From NCBI RefSeq assembly GCF_026627925.1, contig NZ_JAPNLE010000009.1, positions 1,798,001 through 1,862,000 of the forward strand: a stretch of DNA of 64,000 nt, read 5' to 3'. The position numbers were made by a program, and so were the translations under genes. Origin of the DNA: Cupriavidus sp. D39 (GTDB lineage: Bacteria > Pseudomonadota > Gammaproteobacteria > Burkholderiales > Burkholderiaceae). Below the pieces are notes generated by a model, which made no database searches, was not told the DNA's origin, and saw nothing but the letters and a program-made list of their open reading frames with translations. The stretch's first letter is position 1. Each line of letters starts with the position of its first letter. Shown here piece after piece: positions 1-14,433 of this stretch.

Positions 1-706
1 GCGGCGCGGTCTCGCCGGCAATACGCGCGACCGCCAGCAGCACGCCGGTGACAATACCTGCGTACGACGACTTCACCGTGATCGACAGCACCATCTTCCA
101 CTTGGGCGTGCCCAACGCGAAGGCCGCTTCGCGCAGCGCGTTCGGGACCAGGTTCAGCATGTTCTCGGTCGTGCGCACCACGATCGGAATCTGCAGCAAC
201 GCCAGCGCGCAGATCCCGGCCCAGGCGGAGAAGTGCCCCATGCGGGTCACCACCAGCGCGTAGACGAACAGGCCGATCACGATCGACGGCGCCGACAGCA
301 GGATGTCGTTGATAAAGCGGATGAAGCTGGCCAGCGGCGAAGTCTTGCCGTACTCGGCCAGATAGATGCCGGCCAGTATGCCCAGGGGCGTTCCGCACAG
401 CGTGGCGAGGCCAACCATCACGAAGCTGCCGTAGATGGCATTGGCAAGGCCGCCGCCGGCGGTATTCGGCGCCGGCGTCATTTGCGTGAACAGGTCCATC
501 GACAGGCCACCCACTCCTAGCGAGATGGTGGTCCACAGGATCCAGGCCAGCCAGAACAGGCCGAACGCCATGGCGCCCAGCGATGCGGTCAGCGCATAGA
601 AATTGGTGCGGCGGCGGCGCGCCTGCAGGCGCGTGCGCATGGCATCCGCATCTGGGCTCACAGCCGGAATCGAGGAAGAGGAGGAAGTCATCGCAGCTTG
701 GCTCAT
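1..706 (-). CDS. pstA: Phosphate ABC transporter permease PstA (3' end outside window)
   Basis: Inner-membrane permease that pairs with PstC in the high-affinity phosphate importer PstSCAB. I translated about 235 residues: a basic N-terminus, a first membrane helix near residues 38-62, then several more helices. A binding-protein-dependent permease (EAA) loop starting [11 protein letters not shown] lies near residue 193. The family is usually about 290-300 residues, so the C-terminal fifth is cut off by the window edge. Its ATG overlaps the pstC stop codon (ATGA), which indicates translational coupling. pstB and phoU would be expected next, beyond the window. Confidence 0.95.
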   Translation of the reverse strand, partial: MSQAAMTSSSSSIPAVSPDADAMRTRLQARRRRTNFYALTASLGAMAFGLFWLAWILWTTISLGVGGLSMDLFTQMTPAPNTAGGGLANAIYGSFVMVGLATLCGTPLGILAGIYLAEYGKTSPLASFIRFINDILLSAPSIVIGLFVYALVVTRMGHFSAWAGICALALLQIPIVVRTTENMLNLVPNALREAAFALGTPKWKMVLSITVKSSYAGIVTGVLLAVARIAGETAP

Positions 707-1668
707 TTTGCGCCCTCGCTCTTGGCCAGGCGCAGCAGCAGGATCTTCGACAGCGCCAGGACCACGAAAGTGATGAAGAACAGGATCAGGCCAAGTTCCA
801 TCAGCGCGGCGGTATGCAGGCCGGCGCCGGCTTCGGCGAATTCATTGGCCAGCGCCGAGGTGATGCTGTTGCCCGGCGAGAACAGCGAGGCATTGTCCAG
901 CAGGTTGGTATTGCCGATCACGAAGGTGACCGCCATGGTCTCGCCCAGCGCACGGCCCAGGCCCAGCATCACGCCGCCGATCACGCCGGCACGGGTGAAG
1001 GGCAGCACCACGCGCCACATCACTTCCCAGGTGGTGCAGCCCACGCCATAGGCGGATTCCTTGAGCAGCACCGGGGTGACTTCGAACACGTCGCGCATCA
1101 CCGAAGCGATGTAGGGAATGATCATGATGGCCAGGATCACGCCGGCGCACAGCAGGCCGATGCCCAGCGGCGCGCCCTGGAACAGCTTGCCGATCAGCGG
1201 CACCTGGCCCACGGTGGCGGCCAGCGGCTTCTGGAAGTACTCGCCGAAGATCGGCGAGAACACCAGCAGGCCCCACATGCCATAGACGATCGAGGGCACG
1301 GCGGCCAGCAATTCGATCGCGGTGCCGAGCGGGCGGCGCAGCCAGGCCGGCGACAGCTCGGTCAGGAACAGCGCGATGCCAAAGCTGATGGGCACCGCAA
1401 TGATCAGGGCGATCAGGGAGGTGACGATGGTGCCGTAGATCGGCACCAGCGCGCCGTAGACGTCCGCGGGTGGATCCCACTCGGCTGTCCACAGGAAGCG
1501 CGCGCCGAAGGCCTCGATGGAAGGCCATGCGCTGATTGCGAGTGACACGATGATGCCGCCAAGCAGCAGCAGGGTCACGATGGCGGCGCCGCGTGTCAGG
1601 CCACCAAACAGGATGTCACCGGTACGGCTAGGCGGCCGCACTGCGGATTGATCGGATGTAGTCGCCAT
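703..1668 (-). CDS. pstC: Phosphate ABC transporter permease PstC
   Basis: Second membrane subunit of the PstSCAB phosphate importer, 321 residues and full length. A first helix lies at about residues 28-48, followed by a periplasmic stretch and about five more helices. The EAA loop ([13 protein letters not shown], near residue 203) contacts the ATPase PstB. It lies 254 bases downstream of pstS with a strong hairpin between them, and overlaps pstA by four bases. Expression should follow the Pho boxes upstream of pstS, with the hairpin lowering permease output relative to the binding protein. Confidence 0.95.
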   Translation of the reverse strand: MATTSDQSAVRPPSRTGDILFGGLTRGAAIVTLLLLGGIIVSLAISAWPSIEAFGARFLWTAEWDPPADVYGALVPIYGTIVTSLIALIIAVPISFGIALFLTELSPAWLRRPLGTAIELLAAVPSIVYGMWGLLVFSPIFGEYFQKPLAATVGQVPLIGKLFQGAPLGIGLLCAGVILAIMIIPYIASVMRDVFEVTPVLLKESAYGVGCTTWEVMWRVVLPFTRAGVIGGVMLGLGRALGETMAVTFVIGNTNLLDNASLFSPGNSITSALANEFAEAGAGLHTAALMELGLILFFITFVVLALSKILLLRLAKSEGAK

Positions 1669-1874
1669 GATGTGGTATTGGAATTCGTTTAGTTGGCGGC
1701 TCGCCGGCTGTGCCGACCGCTCGGGGCCGATGGGCCCATCGCATTGCGTCGTGCCGCCCGCGCGGATTGCCGCGTTTGCTGCGCTGCTTCTCTACTACTG
1801 CTTCTACTGCCTTGCTGTCTTCAATGCCGCTACCGCGGTGCCTGCCCGGCGCCGTTGGGGCGCTAGGCTGGCGC

Positions 1875-1916
1875 GGCTGCCAGGCCAGCCCGCACATGCG
1901 GGCCGGGATGGCAGCC
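1875..1916 (-). terminator. Hairpin between pstS and pstC (attenuator or mRNA stabiliser)
   Basis: An outer 8-bp inverted repeat (GGCTGCCA/TGGCAGCC) encloses an inner GCCCGC-N4-GCGGGC stem. It follows the pstS stop by only a few bases and has no T-run, so it is more likely a stabiliser of the pstS message or a partial terminator than a full stop. That fits the need for more periplasmic PstS than permease. Confidence 0.6.
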
Positions 1917-1922
1917 AACCGA

Positions 1923-2957
1923 TCAGTTGTACAACGCCTTGCCCGAACCGTCCTTGACCGAGTTCTTCCAGGTCGCGCGGATCTGGTTCACCACGGCGTC
2001 CGGCAGCGGTACGTAGTCAAGTTCGCTGGCCATGTTGCCGCCGCTCTTGTACGCCCAGTCGAAGAACTTCAGCACTTCGGCGCCCTGCGCTGCCTTTTCC
2101 TGGTTCTTGTGCACCAGGATGAAGGTCGCGCCGGCGATCGGCCATGCCGTCTTGCCCGGTTCGTTGGTCAGGATCTGGTAGTAGGTCTTGCTCCAGTCGG
2201 CGCCTGCTGCTGCTGCCTTGAAGCCGTCGTCACCAGGCTGAACCACTGCGCCCGCGGCGTTCTTCATGTTCAGGTGGGTCATCTTGTTCTGCTTGGCGTA
2301 GGCGTACTCGACGTAGCCGATGGCGCCGTTCAAGCGTTGCACGAAAGCGGCCACGCCTTCGTTACCCTTGCCGCCAGTGCCACCGCCCGGCCAGTTGACC
2401 GTGGTGCCCTCGCCAACCGAGCTCTTCCAGTCCGTGCTGACCTTGGACAGGTAGTTGGTGAAGATGAAGGTGGTGCCCGAACCGTCGGCGCGGCGCACCG
2501 GCAGGATGTCCTGGCTCGGCAGCTTGGCGTGCGGGTTCAGTGCCTTGATGGCGGGATCGTCCCACTTCTTGATCTTGCCCAGGTAGATGTTCGCCAGCAA
2601 TTCGCCGGTGATGGTCAGTTCGCCCGGCTTGATGCCTTGCAGGTTGATCACCGGCACCACGCCGCCGATCACCGTGGGGAACTGCACCAGGCCTTGCTTG
2701 GCCAGCTCTTCGTCCTTCAGGGGCGCGTCGGAGGCGCCGAAGTCGACGGTCTTGGCGCCAATCTGCTTGATGCCGCCGGAAGAGCCGATGGATTGATAGT
2801 TGACCTTGTTACCCGTTGCTTTCTGGTATGCATCGGCCCATTTGGAATACACGGGCGCCGGGAAAGATGCGCCAGCACCGGTAATTTCCGCCGCGAACGC
2901 AGTGCCCGCTACCACCAACGACACGATGCCTGCAACGGCAGTCTTGACCAGCTTCAT
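1923..2957 (-). CDS. pstS: Periplasmic phosphate-binding protein PstS
   Basis: High-affinity phosphate receptor of the Pst system, 344 residues, exported by an N-terminal signal peptide that ends near AFA-AE (residue 23). Phosphate-ligand segments are visible: [14 protein letters not shown] just after the signal, [10 protein letters not shown], and [15 protein letters not shown] in the middle. I chose the ATG at 2957 because GGAGG stands eight bases ahead of it. A longer frame starting at 2990 would begin inside the Pho box and lacks a ribosome site. First gene of pstSCA. Confidence 0.97.
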   Translation of the reverse strand: MKLVKTAVAGIVSLVVAGTAFAAEITGAGASFPAPVYSKWADAYQKATGNKVNYQSIGSSGGIKQIGAKTVDFGASDAPLKDEELAKQGLVQFPTVIGGVVPVINLQGIKPGELTITGELLANIYLGKIKKWDDPAIKALNPHAKLPSQDILPVRRADGSGTTFIFTNYLSKVSTDWKSSVGEGTTVNWPGGGTGGKGNEGVAAFVQRLNGAIGYVEYAYAKQNKMTHLNMKNAAGAVVQPGDDGFKAAAAGADWSKTYYQILTNEPGKTAWPIAGATFILVHKNQEKAAQGAEVLKFFDWAYKSGGNMASELDYVPLPDAVVNQIRATWKNSVKDGSGKALYN

Positions 2958-2982
2958 ATGTCCTCCAGAGACATGGTTGGGG

Positions 2983-3002
2983 AATGACAAATTTTTGACA
3001 AG
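2983..3002 (-). promoter_or_regulatory. Pho box proximal to pstS
   Basis: Two TGTCA repeats (TGACA on the + strand at 2985-2989 and 2996-3000) are exactly 11 bp apart, the PhoB-binding arrangement. It lies about 26 bp upstream of the pstS ATG, so it overlaps the expected transcription start or forms part of a second binding unit. Confidence 0.8.
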
Positions 3003-3021
3003 TCGAACTTTATGCTCCGAC

Positions 3022-3041
3022 TATGACAATTCCATGACATC
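3022..3041 (-). promoter_or_regulatory. Pho box distal to pstS
   Basis: TGACA on the + strand at 3024-3028 and 3035-3039 gives a second pair of TGTCA half sites 11 bp apart, 39 bp from the proximal pair. About 10 bp downstream on the minus strand, GCATAAAGT could be the -10 element, so this box would replace the -35 as in classical PhoB-activated promoters. Confidence 0.85.
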
Positions 3042-3159
3042 ACGAGATCTTCTTCTAAGTCTGCGGATGCAGCCTCCTGAATCACATCGCCAATACCCTT
3101 CCCGACCCGCATATGGCTCCTCGCAAGCCAAAAAATGTCGCAGTTAATTGCTTTTGAAC

Positions 3160-3190
3160 AAAAAATAACGCCGGGCGAAAACCCGGCGTT
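3160..3190 (-). terminator. Rho-independent terminator of glmM
   Basis: AACGCCGGG, a six-base loop and CCCGGCGTT form a perfect 9-bp stem followed on the minus strand by ATTTTTTG. It starts about 30 bases after the glmM stop codon and separates the ftsH-folP-glmM genes from pstS. Confidence 0.93.
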
Positions 3191-3220
3191 CTGGCAACAG
3201 CTAGCGGCGATGACCGGTGT

Positions 3221-4567
3221 TCAGGCCCGCAAGGCGTCCGCCAGGGTCTGCGCTGCCTGCTCCGCGGTCTCGACCTTCTCGGCTTCGACCATCACGCGCA
3301 CCACCGGCTCGGTCCCCGAGGCGCGGATCAATACCCGGCCCCGGCCCTCGAGCTGCGGTTCGATCACGGCGCGCGCCGCGCTCAGGCCCGCATGCGACTG
3401 CCAGTCGAAGCCCTTCTCCACGCGCACGTTGATCAGCGTCTGCGGGAACAGCGAAACGCCTTCCAGCAGTTGCGACAGGCTCTTGCCGCTGCGGCGCAGT
3501 GCGGCCAGCACCTGCAACGCGGAGACGATGCCGTCGCCGGTGGTGTGGCGATCCAGGCAGAGCAGATGGCCCGAGCCTTCGCCGCCCAGCGTCCACTTGC
3601 GCTTGTTCAGCTCTTCCAGCACATAGCGGTCGCCCACCTTGGCGCGCACGAACTCCACGCCCTGGCGCTTGAGCGCGAGCTCTACCGCCATATTGGTCAT
3701 CAGCGTGCCCACCGCGCCTTCCACGGCCTGGCCCGCCTGCAGGCGGTCCTGGACGATCAGGTACAGCAGCTCATCGCCGTTGAACAGGCGTCCGTCGCGG
3801 TCCACCACCTGCAGGCGGTCCGCGTCGCCGTCGAAAGCCAGGCCAAGATCGGCGCCATTGGCCTTGACCGCTTCGATCAGTTTTTCCGGGGCCGTCGCGC
3901 CATAGCCGGCATTGATGTTGCGGCCGTCCGGCTGGTTGCCGATCGAGATCACGTCGGCACCGAGTTCATGGAAGACGTGCGGCGCGATGTGGTACGCGGC
4001 GCCGTGCGCGCAGTCCACCACCAGCTTGAGCTTATGCAGGTCCTGCTCGTAGGGGAACGTGCTCTTGCAGAATTCGATGTAGCGGCCAGCGGCATCCTCG
4101 ATGCGGCGCGCTCGGCCGAGATCGTCCGAGCGCACGCAGACCATCGGCTCTTCCAGCGCCTCTTCGATCGCCATTTCCACGGCGTCCGGCAACTTGTCGC
4201 CATCGGCGGAGAAGAACTTGATGCCGTTGTCGTAGTACGGGTTGTGGCTGGCGGAGATCACCACGCCTGCCGACAAGCGCAGCGCGCGCGTGAGGTAGGC
4301 CACGCCCGGCGTCGGCAGCGGCCCGGTCAGCAGCACGTTGACGCCTGCCGAGGTAAAGCCGGCCTCCAGCGCGGCCTCCAGCATATAGCCGGAAATGCGC
4401 GTGTCCTTGCCGATCAGCACGGTCGGACGTGCCTGGTCCTGCTGCTTCGCCCCATGGGCGAGCACCATGCCCGCCGCGTAGCCCAGGCGCATCACGAAGT
4501 CGGGCGTGATCGGCGCCTCGCCAACCCTGCCGCGAATCCCATCCGTGCCGAAATACTTGCGTGTCAT
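3221..4567 (-). CDS. glmM: Phosphoglucosamine mutase GlmM
   Basis: Converts glucosamine-6-phosphate to glucosamine-1-phosphate for UDP-GlcNAc, peptidoglycan and LPS synthesis. It has 448 residues, typical for the family. Visible are the N-terminal YFGTDGIRG motif, the phosphoserine loop ISASHNP with the catalytic serine at 107, the metal loop DGDADR near 245 and the C-terminal phosphate-binding [12 protein letters not shown]. It lies 88 bases downstream of folP, the conserved ftsH-folP-glmM order of beta- and gammaproteobacteria, and a strong terminator follows it. Confidence 0.97.
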   Translation of the reverse strand: MTRKYFGTDGIRGRVGEAPITPDFVMRLGYAAGMVLAHGAKQQDQARPTVLIGKDTRISGYMLEAALEAGFTSAGVNVLLTGPLPTPGVAYLTRALRLSAGVVISASHNPYYDNGIKFFSADGDKLPDAVEMAIEEALEEPMVCVRSDDLGRARRIEDAAGRYIEFCKSTFPYEQDLHKLKLVVDCAHGAAYHIAPHVFHELGADVISIGNQPDGRNINAGYGATAPEKLIEAVKANGADLGLAFDGDADRLQVVDRDGRLFNGDELLYLIVQDRLQAGQAVEGAVGTLMTNMAVELALKRQGVEFVRAKVGDRYVLEELNKRKWTLGGEGSGHLLCLDRHTTGDGIVSALQVLAALRRSGKSLSQLLEGVSLFPQTLINVRVEKGFDWQSHAGLSAARAVIEPQLEGRGRVLIRASGTEPVVRVMVEAEKVETAEQAAQTLADALRA

Positions 4568-4655
4568 ATGATCATTCTCCCGTTGTTCGGTGTTGCGGAT
4601 GCCGAATGCTAAAGGCTAAGCGCGCAATGCTGGATGCCAGCAATCAAAACAAATG

Positions 4656-5528
4656 TTAACTGGCGATTGTTTCATGACGGATGGCCCACCAGGTCTTGAG
4701 CGCATCCACAGTTTGTTCCACATCATGCACACGCACGATGTACGCGCCCCGCTCCGCGGCGCAAACCGCCGCTGCCAGGCTGGCGGCGACCCGCTGCTGC
4801 GGCGGCCGGCCGCCCAGGATGGCGCCGAGCGTCGACTTGCGCGACAAGCCCACCAGCAAGGGCAGGCCATCCACCGCCAGTCGCGGCAGCTGGCCCAGCA
4901 GGTGCAGATTATGATCCGGCGTCTTGCCAAAGCCAAAGCCCGGATCGAGGGTGATGCGGCTGTCGCTCACGCCGGCGGCGCGCAGCACGTCCACCCGCTC
5001 GCGCAGGAAGCCAGCCACCTCGCGCACCACATCCTCATACTGGGGCTGCTCCTGCATGGTCTGCGGATCGCGCTGCATATGCATCACGCACAGTCCGGCC
5101 TGCCCCGCCTGCGCCTCGCTCACCGCCTTGATGGCGCCGGGCATGCGAAAGCCCCAGATGTCATTGATCAGGTCCGCTCCGGCGGCCAGCGCCGCGCGCA
5201 TGACTTCCGGCTTGTAGGTATCGATGGACAGCGGCCGGCCGCAGTCGCGCAGCGCCTCGACCATCGGCAGCACGCGCGCCAGTTCCTCGTCCAGCGGCAA
5301 TGCCGCCGAACCCGGCCGGCTCGACTCGCCGCCGATATCGATGATGTCCACGCCTTCGGCAATCATGCGCTCGGCATGGCGCAAGGCGGCATCGCGCCCA
5401 GCGTGCTGGCCGCCATCGGAAAATGAATCGGGGGTGACGTTCAGGATGCCCATCACCAGCGGACGGCGGTCGCGCGCGAAGCGGTAGCGGCCGCACTGGA
5501 AACTTGAATCAGTTGAGATCGACGACAA
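4656..5528 (-). CDS. folP: Dihydropteroate synthase FolP
   Basis: Joins p-aminobenzoate to 6-hydroxymethyl-dihydropterin diphosphate in folate synthesis and is the sulfonamide target. It has 290 residues and a single TIM-barrel domain. The two pterin-binding signatures are clear: MGILNVTPDSFSDGG near residue 26 and IDIGGESSRPG near 61. The start is uncertain: the longest frame begins with TTG at 5528 and I see no Shine-Dalgarno sequence there, but about 25 residues before the first signature is normal for the family. It lies between ftsH and glmM. Confidence 0.95.
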   Translation of the reverse strand: MSSISTDSSFQCGRYRFARDRRPLVMGILNVTPDSFSDGGQHAGRDAALRHAERMIAEGVDIIDIGGESSRPGSAALPLDEELARVLPMVEALRDCGRPLSIDTYKPEVMRAALAAGADLINDIWGFRMPGAIKAVSEAQAGQAGLCVMHMQRDPQTMQEQPQYEDVVREVAGFLRERVDVLRAAGVSDSRITLDPGFGFGKTPDHNLHLLGQLPRLAVDGLPLLVGLSRKSTLGAILGGRPPQQRVAASLAAAVCAAERGAYIVRVHDVEQTVDALKTWWAIRHETIAS

Positions 5529-5596
5529 GATACGAAAAGGCCGAAAGACGAAAACGAGGAATCAAAAAGAGGCTGCGCAAGATGTGCGCCGGCAAA

Positions 5597-5625
5597 GAAA
5601 AAGCCGGCGCACAAGGCGCCGGCTT
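5597..5625 (-). terminator. Rho-independent terminator of ftsH
   Basis: AAGCCGGCGC/GCGCCGGCTT is a perfect 10-bp stem with a five-base loop, ending in TTTTTC on the minus strand. It lies about 95 bases past the ftsH stop, in the 191-bp gap before folP, so folP must be reached by read-through or by its own promoter in the remaining gap. Confidence 0.9.
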
Positions 5626-5719
5626 CAGGCTTGGTGAACGACCGCTGCAATCACGACAAGCACGTCTACCGTATCCGGGTTACCGGAGCGCCGACGACGC
5701 TATCGTGCCGGCCATCCGC

Positions 5720-7609
<1,890 letters not shown>

Positions 7610-7707
7610 ACTCCTTTACGAACGCCTTGCCAACGGGATAGCTGCATTGTAATGCAGTGCCCGGCGTCGGGGTAAAAAGCAAATTCATCGAAGCGATAGG
7701 CACCGCT

Positions 7708-8373
7708 TCACCCCGCCGACTTGAGGAAACGCCCAAGAATGAAGGTCTCGGAAGACTTGTCGCGTGACGCCTTGGGCTTGCGTTTGGCGACTACCTTGAA
7801 CTGGCGTTTGAACTTCTCCACGATCTGGCTGTAACCACTGCCATGGAAACACTTTACCAGCAATGAGCCCTCCGGCTTCAGATGCGCCTGGGCAAATTCC
7901 AGCGCCAGGTCACATAAGTAATCGATACGGGCCGCATCGGCAAAGGCCACACCGGACAAGTTGGGGGCCATGTCCGACAAAACAAGATCGATCTTTGCGC
8001 CGCCGGACGCTTGTAGCACGATTTCCTCCAACTGACGGAATACATCCTCCTCGCGGAAGTCACCCTGGATAAATGTGACGTCGGCGACGGCCTCCATCGG
8101 CAGCAGGTCAATGGCAATCACCGCGCCGTCGATGCCGCCGTCCTTGGCGCGCGGGGAAGCCGCCAGCTTGTTGCGGGCGTACTGGCTCCAGCTGCCGGGG
8201 GCCGCGCCAAGGTCGACAATGACCTGGCCGGGGCGGATCAGCTTGTCCTGCTCGTCGATCTCCTTCAGCTTATACGCTGCGCGGGCGCGGTAGCCCTCGC
8301 GCTGCGCCATTTTGACGTAGGGATCGTTGATATGGTCGTGCAACCACGCCTGATTGAATTTGTTCTTGGCCAT
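7708..8373 (-). CDS. rlmE: 23S rRNA 2'-O-ribose methyltransferase RlmE (FtsJ/RrmJ)
   Basis: Methylates the 2'-O of U2552 in the A-loop of 23S rRNA within the 50S subunit. It has 221 residues, the usual size. The SAM-binding motif [14 protein letters not shown] sits near residue 54, [13 protein letters not shown] carries the catalytic aspartate, and LVKCFHG the catalytic lysine, consistent with the K-D-K-E tetrad. It lies 98 bases upstream of ftsH and is divergent from yhbY, a neighbourhood shared with E. coli. Confidence 0.96.
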   Translation of the reverse strand: MAKNKFNQAWLHDHINDPYVKMAQREGYRARAAYKLKEIDEQDKLIRPGQVIVDLGAAPGSWSQYARNKLAASPRAKDGGIDGAVIAIDLLPMEAVADVTFIQGDFREEDVFRQLEEIVLQASGGAKIDLVLSDMAPNLSGVAFADAARIDYLCDLALEFAQAHLKPEGSLLVKCFHGSGYSQIVEKFKRQFKVVAKRKPKASRDKSSETFILGRFLKSAG

Positions 8374-8455
8374 TCCGGAGACATCTGTATGGAGAAAAAC
8401 GCCGCCGGCCCGCGGCCGCCCGTGCGTTTTTCACTCGTTTTGCTGTTTTTGCAGC

Positions 8456-8483
8456 CTGACCGCGCCAGTTTGACGGATAATAC
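8456..8483 (+). promoter_or_regulatory. Possible promoter of yhbY
   Basis: CTGACC (8456-8461) and TAATAC (8478-8483) are separated by 16 bp; an overlapping GATAAT at 8476 is another -10 choice. It is the only AT-rich patch in the rlmE/yhbY divergent region. The -35 match is weak. Confidence 0.35.
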
Positions 8484-8568
8484 GCGCCGATTCGCTTTTT
8501 CGGCACTTCGGTGCCTTGGTTTGCGCACCACTTGCGCGCCCATTTGCGCCCTCGCCTGCGCTTTACTT

Positions 8569-9066
8569 ATGCCTGCTCTTCAACTTATTCCCGCCCAGCG
8601 ATCAGAACTCCGCTCCCGTGCCCACGGCCTCAATCCGGTCGTGATGATCGGTGGCGAAGGCCTGACGCGCCCCGTCCTGGCTGAAATCGACCGTAGTCTG
8701 GCGTCGCATGACCTGATCAAGATCCGCGTCTTCGGCGACGACCGCGAAAGCCGTATCGCCATGTACGAAACCATTTGCGAAGATCTGGACGCCGCTCCGA
8801 TCCAGCATATCGGCAAGCTGCTGGTGGTATGGCGTCCCGGCCCGGCCGTCCTGAAGGAAAACCGTCCGCAGGAACTGGGCCGCCTGGCTCCGCGCGGCGG
8901 CGCCGCGCCGCGCACCGTGACCGTCAAGAAGCCGAGCGCCGCGCCCAATCGCCGCCCCAAACGCTCGCAAGTGACGGTCCTGGGCAATGAACGCGTCACC
9001 GCTGGCGGCAACGTCAAGCGCGCGCGCGTGCGCCCGACCAGCCAGAAGAAGAAAGCGCTCGACTAA
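8569..9066 (+). CDS. yhbY: YhbY family RNA-binding protein (CRS1-YhbY domain)
   Basis: Small RNA-binding protein associated with the pre-50S ribosome. It has 165 residues. The N-terminal 95 form the CRM domain, with RSRAHGLNPVVMIGGEGLT and the loop NPVVMIGGEG typical of the fold. The C-terminal 70 residues are a basic, disordered tail rich in Arg, Lys, Pro and Ala, longer than in E. coli YhbY (about 97 residues). I chose the ATG at 8569 (MPALQLIP); the frame extends upstream into the divergent intergenic region but that part does not look coding. Confidence 0.92.
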   Translation: MPALQLIPAQRSELRSRAHGLNPVVMIGGEGLTRPVLAEIDRSLASHDLIKIRVFGDDRESRIAMYETICEDLDAAPIQHIGKLLVVWRPGPAVLKENRPQELGRLAPRGGAAPRTVTVKKPSAAPNRRPKRSQVTVLGNERVTAGGNVKRARVRPTSQKKKALD

Positions 9067-9143
9067 CGTCGAAGCCATGCCAGCGCGCCCGTCGGGGCCG
9101 CTGGTATTGCAACGGACGGCCGCCCTGGCCCGTCCCTTCAGCC

Positions 9144-9647
9144 TTACTCGCCAGCCGAGCGCGGCGCCGCTGCGCGCCACACCGTGACCAGCGCCAGCAG
9201 GCTGTGCACCAGGTAGAACACGCTGGACACCCCATGCAGCATGCCGAACTGCCCCTTATAGGGCGATTCGGACACGCCCACGCCAAGCGCCGTCGCCTTC
9301 TCCTTCAGGTTCTCCATGAAGGGCTGGATGCCGAAGTACCCCGCCAGCACGCACAGCAGCATGCCCAGCACGAGCCAGCGCAGGCCGCGATAGCGTCCCG
9401 CGCCCCGGCGGATCATCAGGTTGCACAGCGCAAGCTGCAGCACGCCGACCACCACGCCGAGGATCGCCTCGGTCCGGAACAGCTGCCCGGCGATCAAGCC
9501 TGCCGTCTCGCGGCTGGGCAGCACGGAAAACAGCGTCGGGGCCACCATGTAGCCCACTGTCCACAGGCTGCCGGCCCAGACCACGGTCAGCAGGAGGAAG
9601 ATCCGATGCGGCAGCGGCGGCAGGCTCGAATAAGAGGAGGAGAACAC
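9144..9647 (-). CDS. DUF4149-like membrane protein
   Basis: Predicted inner-membrane protein of 167 residues with four hydrophobic helices, near residues 8-30, 50-70, 78-98 and 135-155. The N-terminal pattern VVWAGSLWTVGYMVAPTLF resembles DUF4149 (TMEM205-like) proteins often found next to greA in betaproteobacteria. Its function is unknown to me. The start is GTG at 9647, preceded by ACGAGG, and the ribosome site overlaps the greA stop codon, which suggests coupled translation. The longer frame from 9725 reads antisense-like sequence inside greA. Confidence 0.8.
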   Translation of the reverse strand: MFSSSYSSLPPLPHRIFLLLTVVWAGSLWTVGYMVAPTLFSVLPSRETAGLIAGQLFRTEAILGVVVGVLQLALCNLMIRRGAGRYRGLRWLVLGMLLCVLAGYFGIQPFMENLKEKATALGVGVSESPYKGQFGMLHGVSSVFYLVHSLLALVTVWRAAAPRSAGE

Positions 9648-9657
9648 GCAGCCTCGT

Positions 9658-10134
9658 TTAGACGTAGCGAACCGTGATGACTTCGTACTCGCGCTCGCCG
9701 CCAGGGGCCAGCACGATCGCCACATCGCCCTCGAACTTGCCGATCAGCGCACGCGCGATCGGCGAGCTGACGGAAATCTTGCCGCTGTCCAGGTCGGCCT
9801 CGTCGTCGCCGACGATCTGGTAGCTCACGGGCTTGCCCGATTCCAGGTCTTCGAGGTCGACGGTGGCGCCAAACACTATGCGGCCGTCGGTATCGAGCTG
9901 GGTCGGGTCGATGACCTGGGCCGCCGACAGCTTGGACTCCACTTCGATGATCCGGCCTTCGATAAAGGCCTGCTTTTCCTTGGCGGCGTCGTACTCAGCG
10001 TTCTCGGAGAGGTCGCCTTGCGCACGTGCTTCGGAAATGGCGTTGATCACCGCGGGACGTTCGACGGCCTTCAGGCGCTGCAGTTCCTCTTTGAGCAGCT
10101 CTGCGCCGCGCCTGGTAATCGGAATCGTGCTCAT
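9658..10134 (-). CDS. greA: Transcription elongation factor GreA
   Basis: Rescues backtracked RNA polymerase by stimulating cleavage of the 3' RNA end. The 158-residue length is exact for the family. The N-terminal half is the antiparallel coiled coil carrying GDLSENAEYDAAKE, whose acidic D41 and E44-type residues act at the polymerase active centre; the C-terminal FKBP-like domain contains ISVSSPIARALIGK. The start MSTIPITRRG was preferred to an in-frame ATG 26 codons upstream that has no homology. It follows carB after 219 bases, of which only a hairpin is recognisable. Confidence 0.97.
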   Translation of the reverse strand: MSTIPITRRGAELLKEELQRLKAVERPAVINAISEARAQGDLSENAEYDAAKEKQAFIEGRIIEVESKLSAAQVIDPTQLDTDGRIVFGATVDLEDLESGKPVSYQIVGDDEADLDSGKISVSSPIARALIGKFEGDVAIVLAPGGEREYEVITVRYV

Positions 10135-10307
10135 GTCTTCGTTCTGCAAAAATGAGCCGCAGCGGAGCTGGAACCATGCACCGGCATCGCTACCCGGGGC
10201 ACTTCCGCTCAACCGCGGCCTTTCAGGTTGTCAGGTTGGATCGATCACATGGCCGCACGCTTGCACGGCCACTGGGTCGACGAAATGCTGTTAGTTTAGG
10301 CCAAGAC

Positions 10308-10334
10308 GGCCGCCCGCAGCAACTGCGGACGGCC
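10308..10334 (-). terminator. Hairpin after carB
   Basis: GGCCGCCCGCAG, a CAA loop and CTGCGGACGGCC form a 12-bp stem with one mismatch, starting 20 bases past the carB stop. There is no T-run, so termination is unproven. It may instead protect the 3' end of the carAB transcript. Confidence 0.45.
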
Positions 10335-10353
10335 CGGTGGCCCAGGGCGACCT

Positions 10354-13601
<3,248 letters not shown>

Positions 13602-13666
13602 TGCACGCTCTCATTATTGGCCGGCCCGCACAATCGCGCGGGCCGCACCGGATATCAGGATTCGAT

Positions 13667-14350
13667 TCAGTTCAGGGTGGCCGTCGCCAGCTTGGCGCCG
13701 AAGCCGATGAACATGGCGCCTACCCCGCTCGCCATGCCCGCCGACAGGCGTCGTCGGCGGCGAAACGCTTCGGCCAGCCTGGCGCCCACGAAGATGATCG
13801 CGGTCAGGTAGGCGAAACTGCACAACTGGCACACCAGCCCCAGCGCGACAAACGACAGCGCCGGATAGCCGAACTGCGGATCGACGAACTGGATGAAGAA
13901 GGAGATGAAGAACAGGATGGCCTTGGGGTTGAGCAGGCTCACCACCAGCGCCTTACGGAATGGGCTGACGGCGCGGTCCACGGGCGCCTGCGCCTGCGCC
14001 GCCACCGCCCCGCCATCGCTGCCACGGCTCGTCCAGGCGCGCACGGCACCGCGCAGCATCTGGAAACCGATCCAGCCCAGATAAGCGGCACCGATGTACT
14101 TCACCACGTAGAACAAGGCCGGGCTGGCCTTGAGCAGCGAGGCCACCCCCGCCGCCGACAGCACCATCAGGATGGCGTCCCCCAGGAACACCCCGCAGGC
14201 CCCCTTGTAGCCCTCGCGCACGCCGCGCTGCGCGGCCACCGATAGCACATACATCGAGTTCGGCCCCGGCAGCAGCACGATGAAAATCGTGCCGAGCACA
14301 AAGGTCCAGAAATCGGTAATGCCCAGCGCGGTATGCATGAAGGCGTTCAT
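13667..14350 (-). CDS. LysE/LeuE (RhtB) family amino-acid exporter
   Basis: Predicted inner-membrane exporter of amino acids or derivatives, 227 residues. It shows the six-helix pattern of the family, the early motif LLPGPNSMYVLSVAAQRG near residue 27 (family signature PGPN), and ALVVSLLNPKAILFFISFF near 140. It sits between carA and carB, which suggests co-transcription with carbamoyl-phosphate synthesis; a link to arginine or leucine efflux is inference only. The basic run RRRRR before the last helix is a cytoplasmic loop. Confidence 0.9.
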   Translation of the reverse strand: MNAFMHTALGITDFWTFVLGTIFIVLLPGPNSMYVLSVAAQRGVREGYKGACGVFLGDAILMVLSAAGVASLLKASPALFYVVKYIGAAYLGWIGFQMLRGAVRAWTSRGSDGGAVAAQAQAPVDRAVSPFRKALVVSLLNPKAILFFISFFIQFVDPQFGYPALSFVALGLVCQLCSFAYLTAIIFVGARLAEAFRRRRRLSAGMASGVGAMFIGFGAKLATATLN

Positions 14351-14433
14351 CGGGTCGTCCTGCGGTCTGCTTTATCTGCTTGGTTTGCTTGGTTTGCTTG
14401 CCTACGTCACTTCTCGTCTTGGCTTCGCTGCGA

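Noticed and set aside
583..1545. Long + strand frame opposite pstC and pstA, rich in Gln, His and Arg
   Set aside because: Typical mirror-frame product of high-GC coding DNA; pstC and pstA on the other strand have full family motifs.
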